Shown here: positions 1 through 8,301 of the stretch, one piece after another
Numbering within the stretch: position 1 is the stretch's first letter
Layout: each line of letters begins with the position of its first letter
NCBI RefSeq assembly: GCF_018129995.1
Contig: NZ_JAFCKS010000001.1
Coordinates: forward strand, 1-64,000
Origin: Bradyrhizobium sp. SZCCT0153
GTDB taxonomy: Bacteria; Pseudomonadota; Alphaproteobacteria; Rhizobiales; Xanthobacteraceae
Length of the DNA: 64,000 nucleotides
Direction of reading: 5' to 3'
Notes under the pieces: generated by a model
What the model saw: the letters and a program-made list of their open reading frames with translations, nothing else
What the model was told of the DNA's origin: nothing
Database searches by the model: none
Position numbers and translations under genes: made by a program

Positions 1-123
1 GACGTCCTTGCACGCCGGGCACTCAAACGTCCGGATATCGAAGCCAAATTGGCCGAGCGTAATCCGAGCCAGCACCGCTTCTGTTCGGCACGCTGGACAT
101 AGCGTTCGGGGATGGCGGAACAT
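1..123 (-). CDS. small double-CxxC zinc-ribbon-like protein, C-terminus cut by window edge
   Basis: An ATG at 121-123 on the minus strand opens 41 codons that run off the left edge. The peptide holds two CPAC motifs (residues 9-12 and 35-38), the spacing expected of a small zinc ribbon, and contains the segment LGQFGFDIRTFECPAC. I recall similar short cysteine proteins of unknown function in Bradyrhizobium; this recall is the only basis for the family call. The Shine-Dalgarno site is weak. A longer frame overlapping it on the same strand up to 247 has no recognisable protein character, so this frame was preferred. Function unknown. Confidence 0.6.
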   Translation of the reverse strand, partial: MFRHPRTLCPACRTEAVLARITLGQFGFDIRTFECPACKDV

Positions 124-314
124 GTTGCACGCCTTGATCAGGCGGGAGCGTTACAGAACTCTCAGTCACCGGTAGTTGCCGTGGTGGGCGGTGATGGGAC
201 CCACTGTGGAACCGCCGCTGGGCTCGGCGCTGGTCAGTAGTGCTCACATGCCAAAGGAAATTAACGTGTCGTTAGTGAGTTAGGTCGCCGCTAGATATCT
301 ACAGGCCGACTTCT

Positions 315-623
315 TCAACACAATCGCCCAGAAGTGGACAGCCTGAGATCATCATTGGCGGGCGTCCCTGAGACGACGCCAAACCCCGTCAGCCATCGTC
401 CGGGGCCAGCGTTCATTCCCGCAAGCACCCGGTCGCGCAAGACTGTGGGGCAACGTTCGCCGCGCTGGGCCAGCTCGATGACTCTCGTGGCGATGGTCTC
501 GCGAGCCCGTGTGTCGCCGTTGATATGAAGGTAATGGCAGACTTCCTCACAAGCCAGGGACATCGCCTCAATATCGTTCGGCTCGAACACGCCCGCTGAT
601 AAGAACGGAAGGATGACACCCAT
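315..623 (-). CDS. conserved small hypothetical protein
   Basis: This 102-residue protein starts at an ATG preceded by a clear GAGGAG Shine-Dalgarno about 7 nt upstream. Its N-terminal part (FLSAGVFEPNDIEAMSLA, then a helical stretch with ATRVIELAQRGER and LRDRVL) resembles a family of about 70-80 residue hypothetical proteins frequent in Bradyrhizobium and relatives. The last 30 residues look atypical and may be an extension created by a shifted or lost stop. No catalytic motif, signal peptide or membrane segment is visible. Function unknown. Confidence 0.65.
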   Translation of the reverse strand: MGVILPFLSAGVFEPNDIEAMSLACEEVCHYLHINGDTRARETIATRVIELAQRGERCPTVLRDRVLAGMNAGPGRWLTGFGVVSGTPANDDLRLSTSGRLC

Positions 624-834
624 AATTCAGCTCCTCTGTTACTGGGACGCCTCTTGGTTCGGCATCTCCATAACGAACGAGTCTGCGCACATTTGGAGCC
701 GAAATCTGAGCTTTAGTGCTCACCTGGCCGCCGGGGACACGTGCCACTACACTGCCACCGACATCCGGGCCGGGTTTTCCTGATGTTCGGTTTGCCCTAG
801 AATGTAAGCCAGTTGATAATTAAAGGCGGGAAGC

Positions 835-1527
835 GTGGCCAAGGCAACGAAGAAGCAGCCCTTCGACGTCCAGGAGTTCCTCCACACCGTGGCCTCGGGG
901 AGGACCGTTTCAAACTATCGGAAGAATCGGAAGGTCTTCTCTCAGGGAGACCCCGGTGATGCGGTCTTCTACATTCAGGAGGGCAAGGTCAAGGTCTGCG
1001 TCGTCTCCGAGCAGGGCAAGGAGGCGGTCGTCGCGCTCCACGGAAATGGGGACTTCTTCGGTGAGAGCTGCCTAAATGGGCATCCGCTGCGGGTGGCGAC
1101 GGTCGTAACGGTGACGGAGTGCGTCATCATGCGGCTCGAAAAGGCAGCTATCGTGCGTGTGCTCCATGACGAGCCGAAATTCTCTGAGATGTTCATGGCT
1201 CACCTGTTGTCTAGGAACGCCCGAGTCGAGGAGGACTTGGTCGACCAACTTTTTAATTCCAGTGAGAAGCGTCTGGCGAGGGTGCTCCTCTTGATGGCGA
1301 ACTTCGGCAAGGAGAGTAAGCCCGAGCCGGTCATAGCGAAGATAAGCCAGGAGACACTCGCGGAGATGGTCGGGACCACCAGGTCGCGCGTCAGCATGTT
1401 CATGAACAAGTTCCGCAAGCTTGGGTTCATCAAATACAACGGATCACTGGAGGTCCATAATTCCCTGCTGAACGTGGTCTTGCATGACAGTCCTCACCTA
1501 AGAAAGCGTGCCGAAAAGGAAAAATGA
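835..1527 (+). CDS. Crp/Fnr-family transcriptional regulator
   Basis: A 230-residue regulator. Residues about 20-130 form a cyclic-nucleotide-binding-type beta-roll (FSQGDPGDAVFYIQEGKVKV, then GDFFGESCL). Residues about 165-205 form the Crp-type winged helix-turn-helix (ISQETLAEMVGTTRSRVSMF). There is no N-terminal cysteine cluster, so an FNR-type iron-sulfur oxygen sensor is unlikely. The start is a GTG with a purine-rich GGCGGGAAG just upstream. The gene stands alone, with an IS element downstream. Ligand and targets cannot be read from the sequence. Confidence 0.88.
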   Translation: MAKATKKQPFDVQEFLHTVASGRTVSNYRKNRKVFSQGDPGDAVFYIQEGKVKVCVVSEQGKEAVVALHGNGDFFGESCLNGHPLRVATVVTVTECVIMRLEKAAIVRVLHDEPKFSEMFMAHLLSRNARVEEDLVDQLFNSSEKRLARVLLLMANFGKESKPEPVIAKISQETLAEMVGTTRSRVSMFMNKFRKLGFIKYNGSLEVHNSLLNVVLHDSPHLRKRAEKEK

Positions 1528-1756
1528 ATTGAACCTGCTCGGACGTTGCCCCTCTGGTCTAGCTGCCGCACCAGCGTGGGGTCATCTAGCCGGCTTGTGA
1601 ACCTGACAGCCTCACGACCGCTCTGGGTCATTTTCGACGCATTTGGCAGGGATTGAGGACTGGTTGATGTCCGCTCATGTCCGTAAGCGCCGTACCAAGA
1701 GCGGGCCAGGAGAGTTGCGTTTGGCCGGACTGCCGTGATTCAAGCTCCCGAACTGG

Positions 1757-2529
1757 GGACTCGAATCATGCGCTACGAACTCGCCGACCATGAATGGACT
1801 GCCATCAAGCCGATGCTGCCGAACAAGCCGCGTGGCGTTCCTCGGGTGAACGACAGACGGGTCCTGAATGGCATCTTCTGGGTCCTCCGATCAGGAGCAC
1901 CCTGGCGTGATCTGCCGACGGCGTTTGGCCCATACACCACTTGCTACAACCGTTTCGTTAGGTGGCGGCGGGCAGGTGTTTGGGGCCGCATCATAGAAGC
2001 GCTTGCCACTGCCCATGATGCCGCTGTCCAAATGATCGACACCTCCATTGTCCGCGTGCATCAGCATGGAGCCTGCATCACAAGGAACCAGCGCCAATCG
2101 ATGGGAAGGTCCCGCGGCGGCTTGACGAGCAAAATCCATGCGGTGGTCGATGGCAATGGTCTGCCGGTACGGCTGGCGCTGAGCCCGGGTGAGGCCCATG
2201 ACGTTCGACTCGCCGGAAAACTGCTGTCTCGTCTGAAATCCGGGTCGATGCTGCTTGCTGACCGTGGCTATGATGCGGACTGGATCAGGGAGCTTGCCAT
2301 GAAGAAGGGCGCGTGGGCCAACATCCCGCCGAAAAGCAATCGAAGCGATCCGATCTGCTTCAGCCCCTATCTCTATCGTGCTCGCAACCAGGTCGAGCGG
2401 TTCTTCAACAGGATCAAACAATGTCGTCGGGTGGCGACGCGCTACGATAGGCTCGCTGCCAACTACCTCGCATTCGTTCAACTCGCGTCAATCAGACTAT
2501 GGCTGCGCCTTAATGAGTCCGCGTCCTAA
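1757..2529 (+). mobile_element. IS5-family insertion sequence (limits approximate)
   Basis: The element is defined by its complete transposase gene. Weak inverted ends may be GGACTCGAATCATGCGC at 1757-1773 and an imperfect complement ending in GAGTCC at 2515-2520. The match is strong only over the first six bases, so the limits are tentative. The right-hand repeat would lie just inside the end of the transposase gene. No convincing target-site duplication was found. Confidence 0.5.
1768..2529 (+). CDS. IS5-family transposase, full length
   Basis: A single uninterrupted frame encodes a DDE transposase of the IS5/IS427 type. It has an N-terminal DUF4096-like region (WTAIKPMLPNKPRG, then GIFWVLRSGAPWRDLP) and the three catalytic positions in context: D in QMIDTSIVR, D in LLADRGYD, and E in RNQVERFFNRIKQCRR. 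The ATG at 1768 gives the usual MRYELADHEW start; an upstream start at 1735 would add 11 residues. The length (253 residues) is normal for one-frame members, so the element may still be active. It lies between the Crp/Fnr gene and the end of the GH13 gene. Confidence 0.88.
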   Translation: MRYELADHEWTAIKPMLPNKPRGVPRVNDRRVLNGIFWVLRSGAPWRDLPTAFGPYTTCYNRFVRWRRAGVWGRIIEALATAHDAAVQMIDTSIVRVHQHGACITRNQRQSMGRSRGGLTSKIHAVVDGNGLPVRLALSPGEAHDVRLAGKLLSRLKSGSMLLADRGYDADWIRELAMKKGAWANIPPKSNRSDPICFSPYLYRARNQVERFFNRIKQCRRVATRYDRLAANYLAFVQLASIRLWLRLNESAS

Positions 2530-2572
2530 TATCGACCCTGCCGTGAACTGGGCGTAAGGGCAGTCGCCGGGC

Positions 2573-4447
2573 CTACATCAGCGTCCAGATCCGTCCATAA
2601 TGAGACGGGATATCTAGATCTACTTGCCGGAGCGAAAGCACGTTTCTCAGGTCGAGAGCGCCGCCATGCAGCTCTTCGACGTAGTTGCCGGCCATTGGAA
2701 ACCAGAAGGGGATGGTCCGGTCGGTGTCGCTGAAATTGACAGCAACCAACGTGTACTGGGCGCCTGCGTAGCGCGCGAACAGCAGAACTCCGAACTGCTG
2801 ATAGCGATCCCAATCGTTGAAGAAGAAGTACGTGCCCTGACGAATGTGGTCGCGTTGCCGCCGGATCCGCAGCAGCCTGCGGATCAGGCTCACGATCGGT
2901 CGGCCGGACTCATCGTAGAAGAAATCCCATCGCATCGGCCGCAGCAGCGAGACCCGGCCCATTCCAAAGTCGGGCAGAAAGTAGTTTTCGGCGAATTCCT
3001 CGCCTTGCCAGAGCATCGGAATGCCCTTGCTCATCAGCAGGCAGATCAAATAGGGCTGCAGCATGTACCAAAGCGTCCGGTCGCCCTCGGCGAACAGCGG
3101 ATTGCCGGCTTCGTCGGGATTGGAGGTCCCGAAATTGCAGAGGAAGCGTTCGTGATCGTGGTTCTCGACGTATTGAAGCGCAGTCTTGGGGATCTCGTCG
3201 CCATTGACAGTCTCCCGGTCGGGGTAGCCGAAGAGGCCCAGCTGCAGACCGAGGTCGGCGAGCCGGCCGTGATCCCCATGGGCAACCGCGCGCGCAGCGC
3301 CATAGGTGCCGTTCTGCCAGGTGCAGTTGGAATAGGTCGAGCGCAGCACGTCCTCCGGGGCTTCGAGCTGTTCGGCCATTTGCACCAGCGTCAGCGGCTT
3401 GCCCGCCCCTGCGTCGAAGCGGCTCCAGTAGGGGCGACCTGCCGCGATGTTCGCCTTGGTCAGTTGGTGCGTCTCATAGACGAGGCTCGCATAGCCCACG
3501 CCCATCGGCCCGTCCCAGTAGTTCGGGACGCAGTCGTAGCGGAAGCCGTCGATGTGATAGACCTCGAGCCAATGGTGATTGGCGGTGAAAAAGAAGTCCC
3601 GCGTGATATCCCGATTGAAATCCGTGCTCTTGCCGAAATTGCTGAAGAAGTCCTTCGCAAACGGCCCCATGAACGGATTGTCGAGGTACCGCAGCCGCGT
3701 GTAGGCGTCGTAGTACGGGAAATCTACCCCCGTATGGCCATAGACGACGTCCACGATCACCGCGATCCCGTGCTGATGGCAGATGTCGACCAGTTGCTGG
3801 AAATTCCACCGGTTGCCGAAGCGTTCGTCGACGCCGAAATAGCCGATCGGCAGATAGCCCCAGTCGACCGAGTTGCCGACGTTGGACAGCGGCATGATCT
3901 CGATGGCGTTGATACCGAGGTCAGCGAGGTAGGCGGCGAAACCGCGGGCTCGATTGAGGTCGCTGCCGAACTCGCCGATGTTCACCTCATAGAGGATAAG
4001 ATCTGCCAGCGCCGGCGTCCGCCATCGCGCCTCGCCCGCACTCCAGGCGTAAGGCTCATAGCCCAGGGTGAAGGCGGACTGCTTGCCGACACCGAACTCG
4101 CGTGCGAAGGGGTCGATGATCCAGTCGAGCGTGCCTACGGTCGGATTCGTGATCGTGTAGCGATAGACGTAGCGGCCCGGATTGCCCCAGGCTGAGCCCG
4201 GCACTGCGGGCGGCGTGCCGGCGACGGGTACCGTGACCGACCAGAAGTCCCCATACGGCGGACGAACACTATGTGTAAGCTGGAACTCTCGAGCTGGAAA
4301 CGCCTGGAGAAACTGATCTGCCTCATGAATGATCTTCACGGTGACGACGTTGCCGTCGGCCGCCGACACCCAGGGGAGCCACAGTCCGAACGTCACCGTT
4401 CCGTGTGTTTCGACGGCGCCCAATGATCCGAGTGGCATCAAAGTCAT
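2573..4447 (-). CDS. GH13 alpha-amylase-family enzyme (branching-enzyme-like architecture)
   Basis: About 624 residues. An N-terminal beta-sandwich domain (about 1-130) is followed by a GH13 TIM barrel and a C-terminal beta domain. The conserved regions are present: DVVYGH (region I), GFRYDCVP with the nucleophile Asp near 302, QMAEQLE with the likely acid/base Glu near 358, and VENHDHERF with the third Asp near 431. The N-terminal domain plus barrel resembles glycogen branching enzyme and maltooligosyl-trehalose hydrolase, but exact specificity is uncertain. No signal peptide is seen, so it is probably cytoplasmic. The ATG at 4447 overlaps the TGA of the upstream GMC-DUF1080 gene (ATGA), which implies translational coupling and a shared pathway. 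Confidence 0.85.
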   Translation of the reverse strand: MTLMPLGSLGAVETHGTVTFGLWLPWVSAADGNVVTVKIIHEADQFLQAFPAREFQLTHSVRPPYGDFWSVTVPVAGTPPAVPGSAWGNPGRYVYRYTITNPTVGTLDWIIDPFAREFGVGKQSAFTLGYEPYAWSAGEARWRTPALADLILYEVNIGEFGSDLNRARGFAAYLADLGINAIEIMPLSNVGNSVDWGYLPIGYFGVDERFGNRWNFQQLVDICHQHGIAVIVDVVYGHTGVDFPYYDAYTRLRYLDNPFMGPFAKDFFSNFGKSTDFNRDITRDFFFTANHHWLEVYHIDGFRYDCVPNYWDGPMGVGYASLVYETHQLTKANIAAGRPYWSRFDAGAGKPLTLVQMAEQLEAPEDVLRSTYSNCTWQNGTYGAARAVAHGDHGRLADLGLQLGLFGYPDRETVNGDEIPKTALQYVENHDHERFLCNFGTSNPDEAGNPLFAEGDRTLWYMLQPYLICLLMSKGIPMLWQGEEFAENYFLPDFGMGRVSLLRPMRWDFFYDESGRPIVSLIRRLLRIRRQRDHIRQGTYFFFNDWDRYQQFGVLLFARYAGAQYTLVAVNFSDTDRTIPFWFPMAGNYVEELHGGALDLRNVLSLRQVDLDIPSHYGRIWTLM

Positions 4448-6909
4448 GCCACAGCGCCTTCCAGCGGCTTCCACTGGATGTTGCGAAAGAGCACTTGGCC
4501 CGTATGTGTCTGCAGGCCGATGAAGCGCGGGTCCTGCGCGGTCGACGGCAGACCGCGGCGCGGAGACTGCGGGTCGCCGGTGAAATGGAAGATGTTTACC
4601 GTCTGACCGTTCAGCACGACGGTGATGTCCGTACCATCGACGGTGATCTCATAGCTGTTCCATTCTCCGACGGGATGGACAGTCAGCGGACCCTCGGTCG
4701 GCCCCTTGAAGGAGTATACTGCACCTGTCCTGTGGATCGGTGCCTTGTCCGGTCGGGCCAATTCGTCGATCTGAATTTCGAAGCCGAAGTTGACGCCGAC
4801 ATAGGCCGTGTTGTCGTAGCCTTCGTTTCGAGGGTCGGGGAAGCCGATGAAGACGCCCGAAATGTCGTCGGGTGCCGTCATCATCCATTGCAGCCGCAGA
4901 ACGTAGCGAGGAGGCGTGGGGCGCTTCAGCCAGAGCAGCCCGAGGTTCGTTCCCGTTCGCGCCTCGAGCACGCCGCGCCGGACGCGGAACGAGCCAGGGT
5001 CATTCCGACCGGGCTGGTTGCTGATTGTCGACATTGTCCAGTCGCCAAGAGTGGTACCATCGAATAGCGTCTCGAACCCCGCATCGGCCACGAAGGGTGG
5101 CGGCGCCATGATCAGGTCGCCCGTGCGGCGCGACAGCGCGATCCCGGTCAGCATGGGGTTGGGAGAGCCGATGCTCGGGAACAGCGCGGGGCCTGCCGCA
5201 TACAAGTTTTCAGTGTGATGGAAGCGTCCGTTGCCATCGGTAACGCTCGCGGCCGGGTCGGTGCCCATCCAAAGCGTCCCGGCTTCATGATGCGTCGTCC
5301 CGAGCCCGTCCTGGTTGCTCTGGAGCACCTGCATCGGCTGCCCGTTCGCGAAGATGGCGGCGACCTTCTGCATTGTCGCATCCATAGCGGCCCAAAGATC
5401 GCGATCTCGCTGTGTCGGTGTTAGTGCAACCGATGCGCGACGAACCCCGTATTCGTCGGTGCGCGCGCTCAAATCGACCCGGCTTGGATGAGCGGCGGGA
5501 TTGGCCGGATCGGCCGGCTCCATCTCTCCGAGGCCCCTGATTGCAATTGCGACATGCGTATCGGTCGAAGTCCGCAGTTGGTCGTAGAAGTCGACGTCCG
5601 GCACCTTTCGATAGAGTTCGTCCTCGCCGCCTATGGTATTGCCGCCGCCGCTCGCAGCAATCTGAAGGTGGAAGTGACCGATAAGGTCACCATTGGGGCG
5701 CGTCGCCCGGCCCTTCACGAACATGGCCGCGGTCTGCAGTTCGTTCACCGCCGACGAAAGCCCGGGAATCGCCGAGCGCGGCACGCGGATGACGATGTTC
5801 GAGCGAAGGTGAGCGATCAGGTTCTTGCCGATGAGCGGCAGGGTCGGAAGTCCGGCATCGAACGATGCCAGAGCGAGCCGCGCGTTCTCGATCGTGCCGA
5901 GCGCCATGATGACAGCACCGCCCGGAGCCAGGTCAATCGGGCCGCGGCTCGTCTCGATGCCGGAGATGCGCCATGTCCCTGCCGCGGTCGGCACGGAGCG
6001 CAGCGTCAGCACATGCGTATCGGGCAGCACCATGAATTCCTTGACGGAATCATTGCCGTTGGAGTCGCTCGCCGCGGTCCGGGCCGCCTTCATGAGCAGC
6101 GGAACGACGCTGAACTTGTTGAGCGGGAAGAACCCCGCATGTGGCGGGCGCGCCTGTACGGCAAGCGGCGCTTCGAGCTTTAGCATGTTCAGCAGGTCGT
6201 TTTGCGAAAGCCCGCCGCTTGACGACAGACCGAGCAACTGTGCGGGGTCCGCGCCAGGCTTCAGCAGCGGCGAGGGCGGGAGCGCGTCGAGCGTAACCGC
6301 CCCAGGCACGCTGGACAAATTATCGAAGAGCTGACGACGAAGCGCGTTCTGTAGTTCGCCGAAAATGAAGTCGTTCGCCTCGTCGACACCGATCTGCCGC
6401 GAACTCTCGTCGAAATAGCGGCAGTTCAGATCGGCTACGGTATTTGCCGGCCAACCCGACATCTCCTCGTCCAGCAGACGAGGCGACCAACCGCCCCAAT
6501 AGAGTGATCGGCCTCCGAGTGTATACGCCAGTCCCTTGAAGGGAATGGTCGATTTCCAAGGAATGCCCCAAACCTCGTTGCGTGGCGGCTCAGGCTGCGG
6601 CAGGTTTTCGTCCAGAAAGAATGGATTGGCCGGATCGCCGAACCCCTGGATCCCCGTGTTCTGGACGTGCTCAGGAACGGTGAACAGCCCGGCGTCTACG
6701 ACCAGTGTCCGCAATGCGCCGCCACTCTGCTTCTGTCGGAACCACAGATGCTCGGCGATAGCCGAGCCGAACGTACCGCCTCCCACGATGATGAAATCGA
6801 ATGGTCGCCCGCCTGTGGATTTCCACGCATCAACCTCCGCTAGGTTGTTGCAGAGGTAGCGGCCTTGGATGTCTTTGGTGAACGAGGTCCTCTCGGTGGT
6901 GATCGCCAT
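4444..6909 (-). CDS. GMC oxidoreductase fused to a C-terminal DUF1080 (3-keto-glycoside hydrolase-type) domain
   Basis: An 821-residue protein. Residues about 35-600 are a GMC-family FAD oxidoreductase. The dinucleotide site is IIVGGGTFGSAIAEHL near residue 40, and the C-terminal catalytic signature has HHEAGTLWMG near 540 and the Asn of GSPNPMLTG near 582. Residues about 608-821 are a separate concanavalin-like DUF1080 domain (FETLFDGTTLGDWT at its start, FEIQID inside). Some DUF1080 members cleave 3-keto-glycosides, and some GMC enzymes oxidise glycosides at C3, so the fusion suggests two successive steps in one polypeptide (inference). There is no Sec or Tat signal. AGGAGG lies 6 nt before the ATG. 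The downstream GH13 gene is coupled through ATGA. Confidence 0.85.
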   Translation of the reverse strand: MAITTERTSFTKDIQGRYLCNNLAEVDAWKSTGGRPFDFIIVGGGTFGSAIAEHLWFRQKQSGGALRTLVVDAGLFTVPEHVQNTGIQGFGDPANPFFLDENLPQPEPPRNEVWGIPWKSTIPFKGLAYTLGGRSLYWGGWSPRLLDEEMSGWPANTVADLNCRYFDESSRQIGVDEANDFIFGELQNALRRQLFDNLSSVPGAVTLDALPPSPLLKPGADPAQLLGLSSSGGLSQNDLLNMLKLEAPLAVQARPPHAGFFPLNKFSVVPLLMKAARTAASDSNGNDSVKEFMVLPDTHVLTLRSVPTAAGTWRISGIETSRGPIDLAPGGAVIMALGTIENARLALASFDAGLPTLPLIGKNLIAHLRSNIVIRVPRSAIPGLSSAVNELQTAAMFVKGRATRPNGDLIGHFHLQIAASGGGNTIGGEDELYRKVPDVDFYDQLRTSTDTHVAIAIRGLGEMEPADPANPAAHPSRVDLSARTDEYGVRRASVALTPTQRDRDLWAAMDATMQKVAAIFANGQPMQVLQSNQDGLGTTHHEAGTLWMGTDPAASVTDGNGRFHHTENLYAAGPALFPSIGSPNPMLTGIALSRRTGDLIMAPPPFVADAGFETLFDGTTLGDWTMSTISNQPGRNDPGSFRVRRGVLEARTGTNLGLLWLKRPTPPRYVLRLQWMMTAPDDISGVFIGFPDPRNEGYDNTAYVGVNFGFEIQIDELARPDKAPIHRTGAVYSFKGPTEGPLTVHPVGEWNSYEITVDGTDITVVLNGQTVNIFHFTGDPQSPRRGLPSTAQDPRFIGLQTHTGQVLFRNIQWKPLEGAVA

Positions 6910-7083
6910 TGCCCGCCTCCTGGTGCAATCCTCGAACTCGACTTCCTCTTAGGGCACGATCTCCTTCAACCTAAAATGAGCTAGTTCACAGATTGCTCTT
7001 ACTTTTAGCGCCGCAGCGGGAGGGCCCTCGCTGGCGATTCGGTCGAGTTCCAATCTAGGTACTGGAACCGCTCGATACTCAGG

Positions 7084-7584
7084 TCAGAACTCCAGCCTGT
7101 CGCGGATGGCGTCGATACCGTCCCTCGCGCATGCTTCGTCGGCGTCGCCACCCGGAGCTCCGGAGACACCTACCGCTGCGACCAGCGAGCCGGTGGCTTC
7201 GACCACCAGTCCCCCTCCTATGATGACTACTCCAGGAAGATGGCGAACGCCCGCCTGCATCATGCCGGGTTGACTGATCGCATTGAGCTCAGTCGTACTG
7301 GTCCTGAACGACGCGGCCGTCCAAGCCTTGCCTGCCGCCGTTGGCGGTGTGTGAGGACCTGCAAAGCGATCACGCAGCATTACTTGCGTCACGCCGAAAC
7401 GATCAACCACGGCGACCGCGACTTGGAATCCCCGGGAGCGGCAGCTGTTCAACGCGGCGCGTGCGAGATCGAATGCCAACTCTGGAGTTAGTGATTTGTA
7501 GGCGACCAAGTTTTCGTCTGCCCGCAGCGGGCAGACGGAAGCGATCACCAAGGCAGTCGCGACCATCAGGGGTCGAGAGTTCAT
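7084..7584 (-). CDS. secreted HbpS/GlcG-family protein
   Basis: A 166-residue protein with a Sec-type signal peptide (hydrophobic residues about 5-18, cleavage likely near CPLRADE). The mature part is a GlcG/HbpS-like (DUF336) fold: LTPELAFDLARAAL at the start, AVVDRFGVTQVMLRD, then the glycine-rich GVVIIGGGLVVEA and AVGVSGAPGGDADEACA segments. Members bind haem or corrinoids or accompany oxidative enzymes; the exact role is unknown. The ATG at 7584 is chosen because GGAG sits about 8 nt upstream. An in-frame TTG five codons earlier lacks such a site. It lies 174 bp upstream of the GMC-DUF1080 gene on the same strand. Confidence 0.8.
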   Translation of the reverse strand: MNSRPLMVATALVIASVCPLRADENLVAYKSLTPELAFDLARAALNSCRSRGFQVAVAVVDRFGVTQVMLRDRFAGPHTPPTAAGKAWTAASFRTSTTELNAISQPGMMQAGVRHLPGVVIIGGGLVVEATGSLVAAVGVSGAPGGDADEACARDGIDAIRDRLEF

Positions 7585-7611
7585 CGTTATCTCCGGCAAC
7601 GGGACAGGGAC

Positions 7612-8274
7612 CTATTTGACCTCACCATACGTCAGATCATCAAACAGGGTCACGCTATCCGCCTTGGTCCACAGGCCGATCATGCCCGATTGGGATATTG
7701 TGGCGTCCTCCACATCGAACAACTGCCGTCCGTCGTACGTCACCCTGAACCGCGTTCCTGTGAAATCGCAGCGCAGCACGTGCCACTGGCCGGAGGCCAC
7801 GGGCGCTTTCATGCCATATCCGCCTTTGCGACCTACGATATCCAGAGACGTTCGAACGCCGTTGAGCGTCTTGTAGAGCACGACATTGTCCTCCAAAGCG
7901 TTTGCCCGGACGACGTAGTAGTTGTCGGCGTCCTTCGCGCGCCAGATGAGTCCCGCAGCGCGATCCTCGGAGCCGGCGACCGCCTTGAATTTCACCTCGA
8001 CGAAGCCGTCGCGGATGACGGTACCCATTTGGAGCGCCACTGGGAAAGTCGCCCTGCCGGATTGCTTGAGGACGTTCGGCTTGCTCGGCGCCGTGTGGTC
8101 TGGCTCAACGGTCCAGTTCGCCTCTCCCCGGCCAGTCATCGTGAGGATCCAACCTTCAGGCGACGTTCCCGCGGGAGCGTCATCGAAATTCAAGGTCTGA
8201 GCCACGGCGGACGCTCCCATCAACGAGATCGACATGAACGCTAGGGCGAGCAGCGGCTTGGCCCGGTAGGACAT
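7612..8274 (-). CDS. secreted DUF1080/LamG-like beta-sandwich protein
   Basis: A 220-residue protein with a clear signal peptide (LLALAFMSISLMGASAVAQ) and a mature concanavalin/DUF1080-like jelly roll. Family features are FVEVKFKAVAGSEDRAAGLI, the repeated aromatic YYVVRANALEDN and the terminal SVTLFDDLTYGE. AAGGAGG lies 8 nt before the ATG. It probably binds or acts on a sugar-containing ligand in the periplasm. Together with the DUF1080 domain of the neighbouring GMC fusion, the cluster holds two domains of this fold, one exported and one cytoplasmic. Catalytic activity is not assured. Confidence 0.72.
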   Translation of the reverse strand: MSYRAKPLLALAFMSISLMGASAVAQTLNFDDAPAGTSPEGWILTMTGRGEANWTVEPDHTAPSKPNVLKQSGRATFPVALQMGTVIRDGFVEVKFKAVAGSEDRAAGLIWRAKDADNYYVVRANALEDNVVLYKTLNGVRTSLDIVGRKGGYGMKAPVASGQWHVLRCDFTGTRFRVTYDGRQLFDVEDATISQSGMIGLWTKADSVTLFDDLTYGEVK

Positions 8275-8301
8275 CGGATCGCCTCCTTTGCGATTTTCGC
8301 C

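Noticed and set aside
23..247. A 74-codon frame on the minus strand at the left edge.
   Set aside because: It overlaps the double-CxxC protein in another frame and has no protein-like character.
1730..2546. A 9-bp direct repeat ctgccgtga at 1730-1738 and 2538-2546 as target duplication of the IS element.
   Set aside because: IS427-type members usually duplicate 2-4 bp, and no inverted ends are seen just inside the repeats, so it may be chance.
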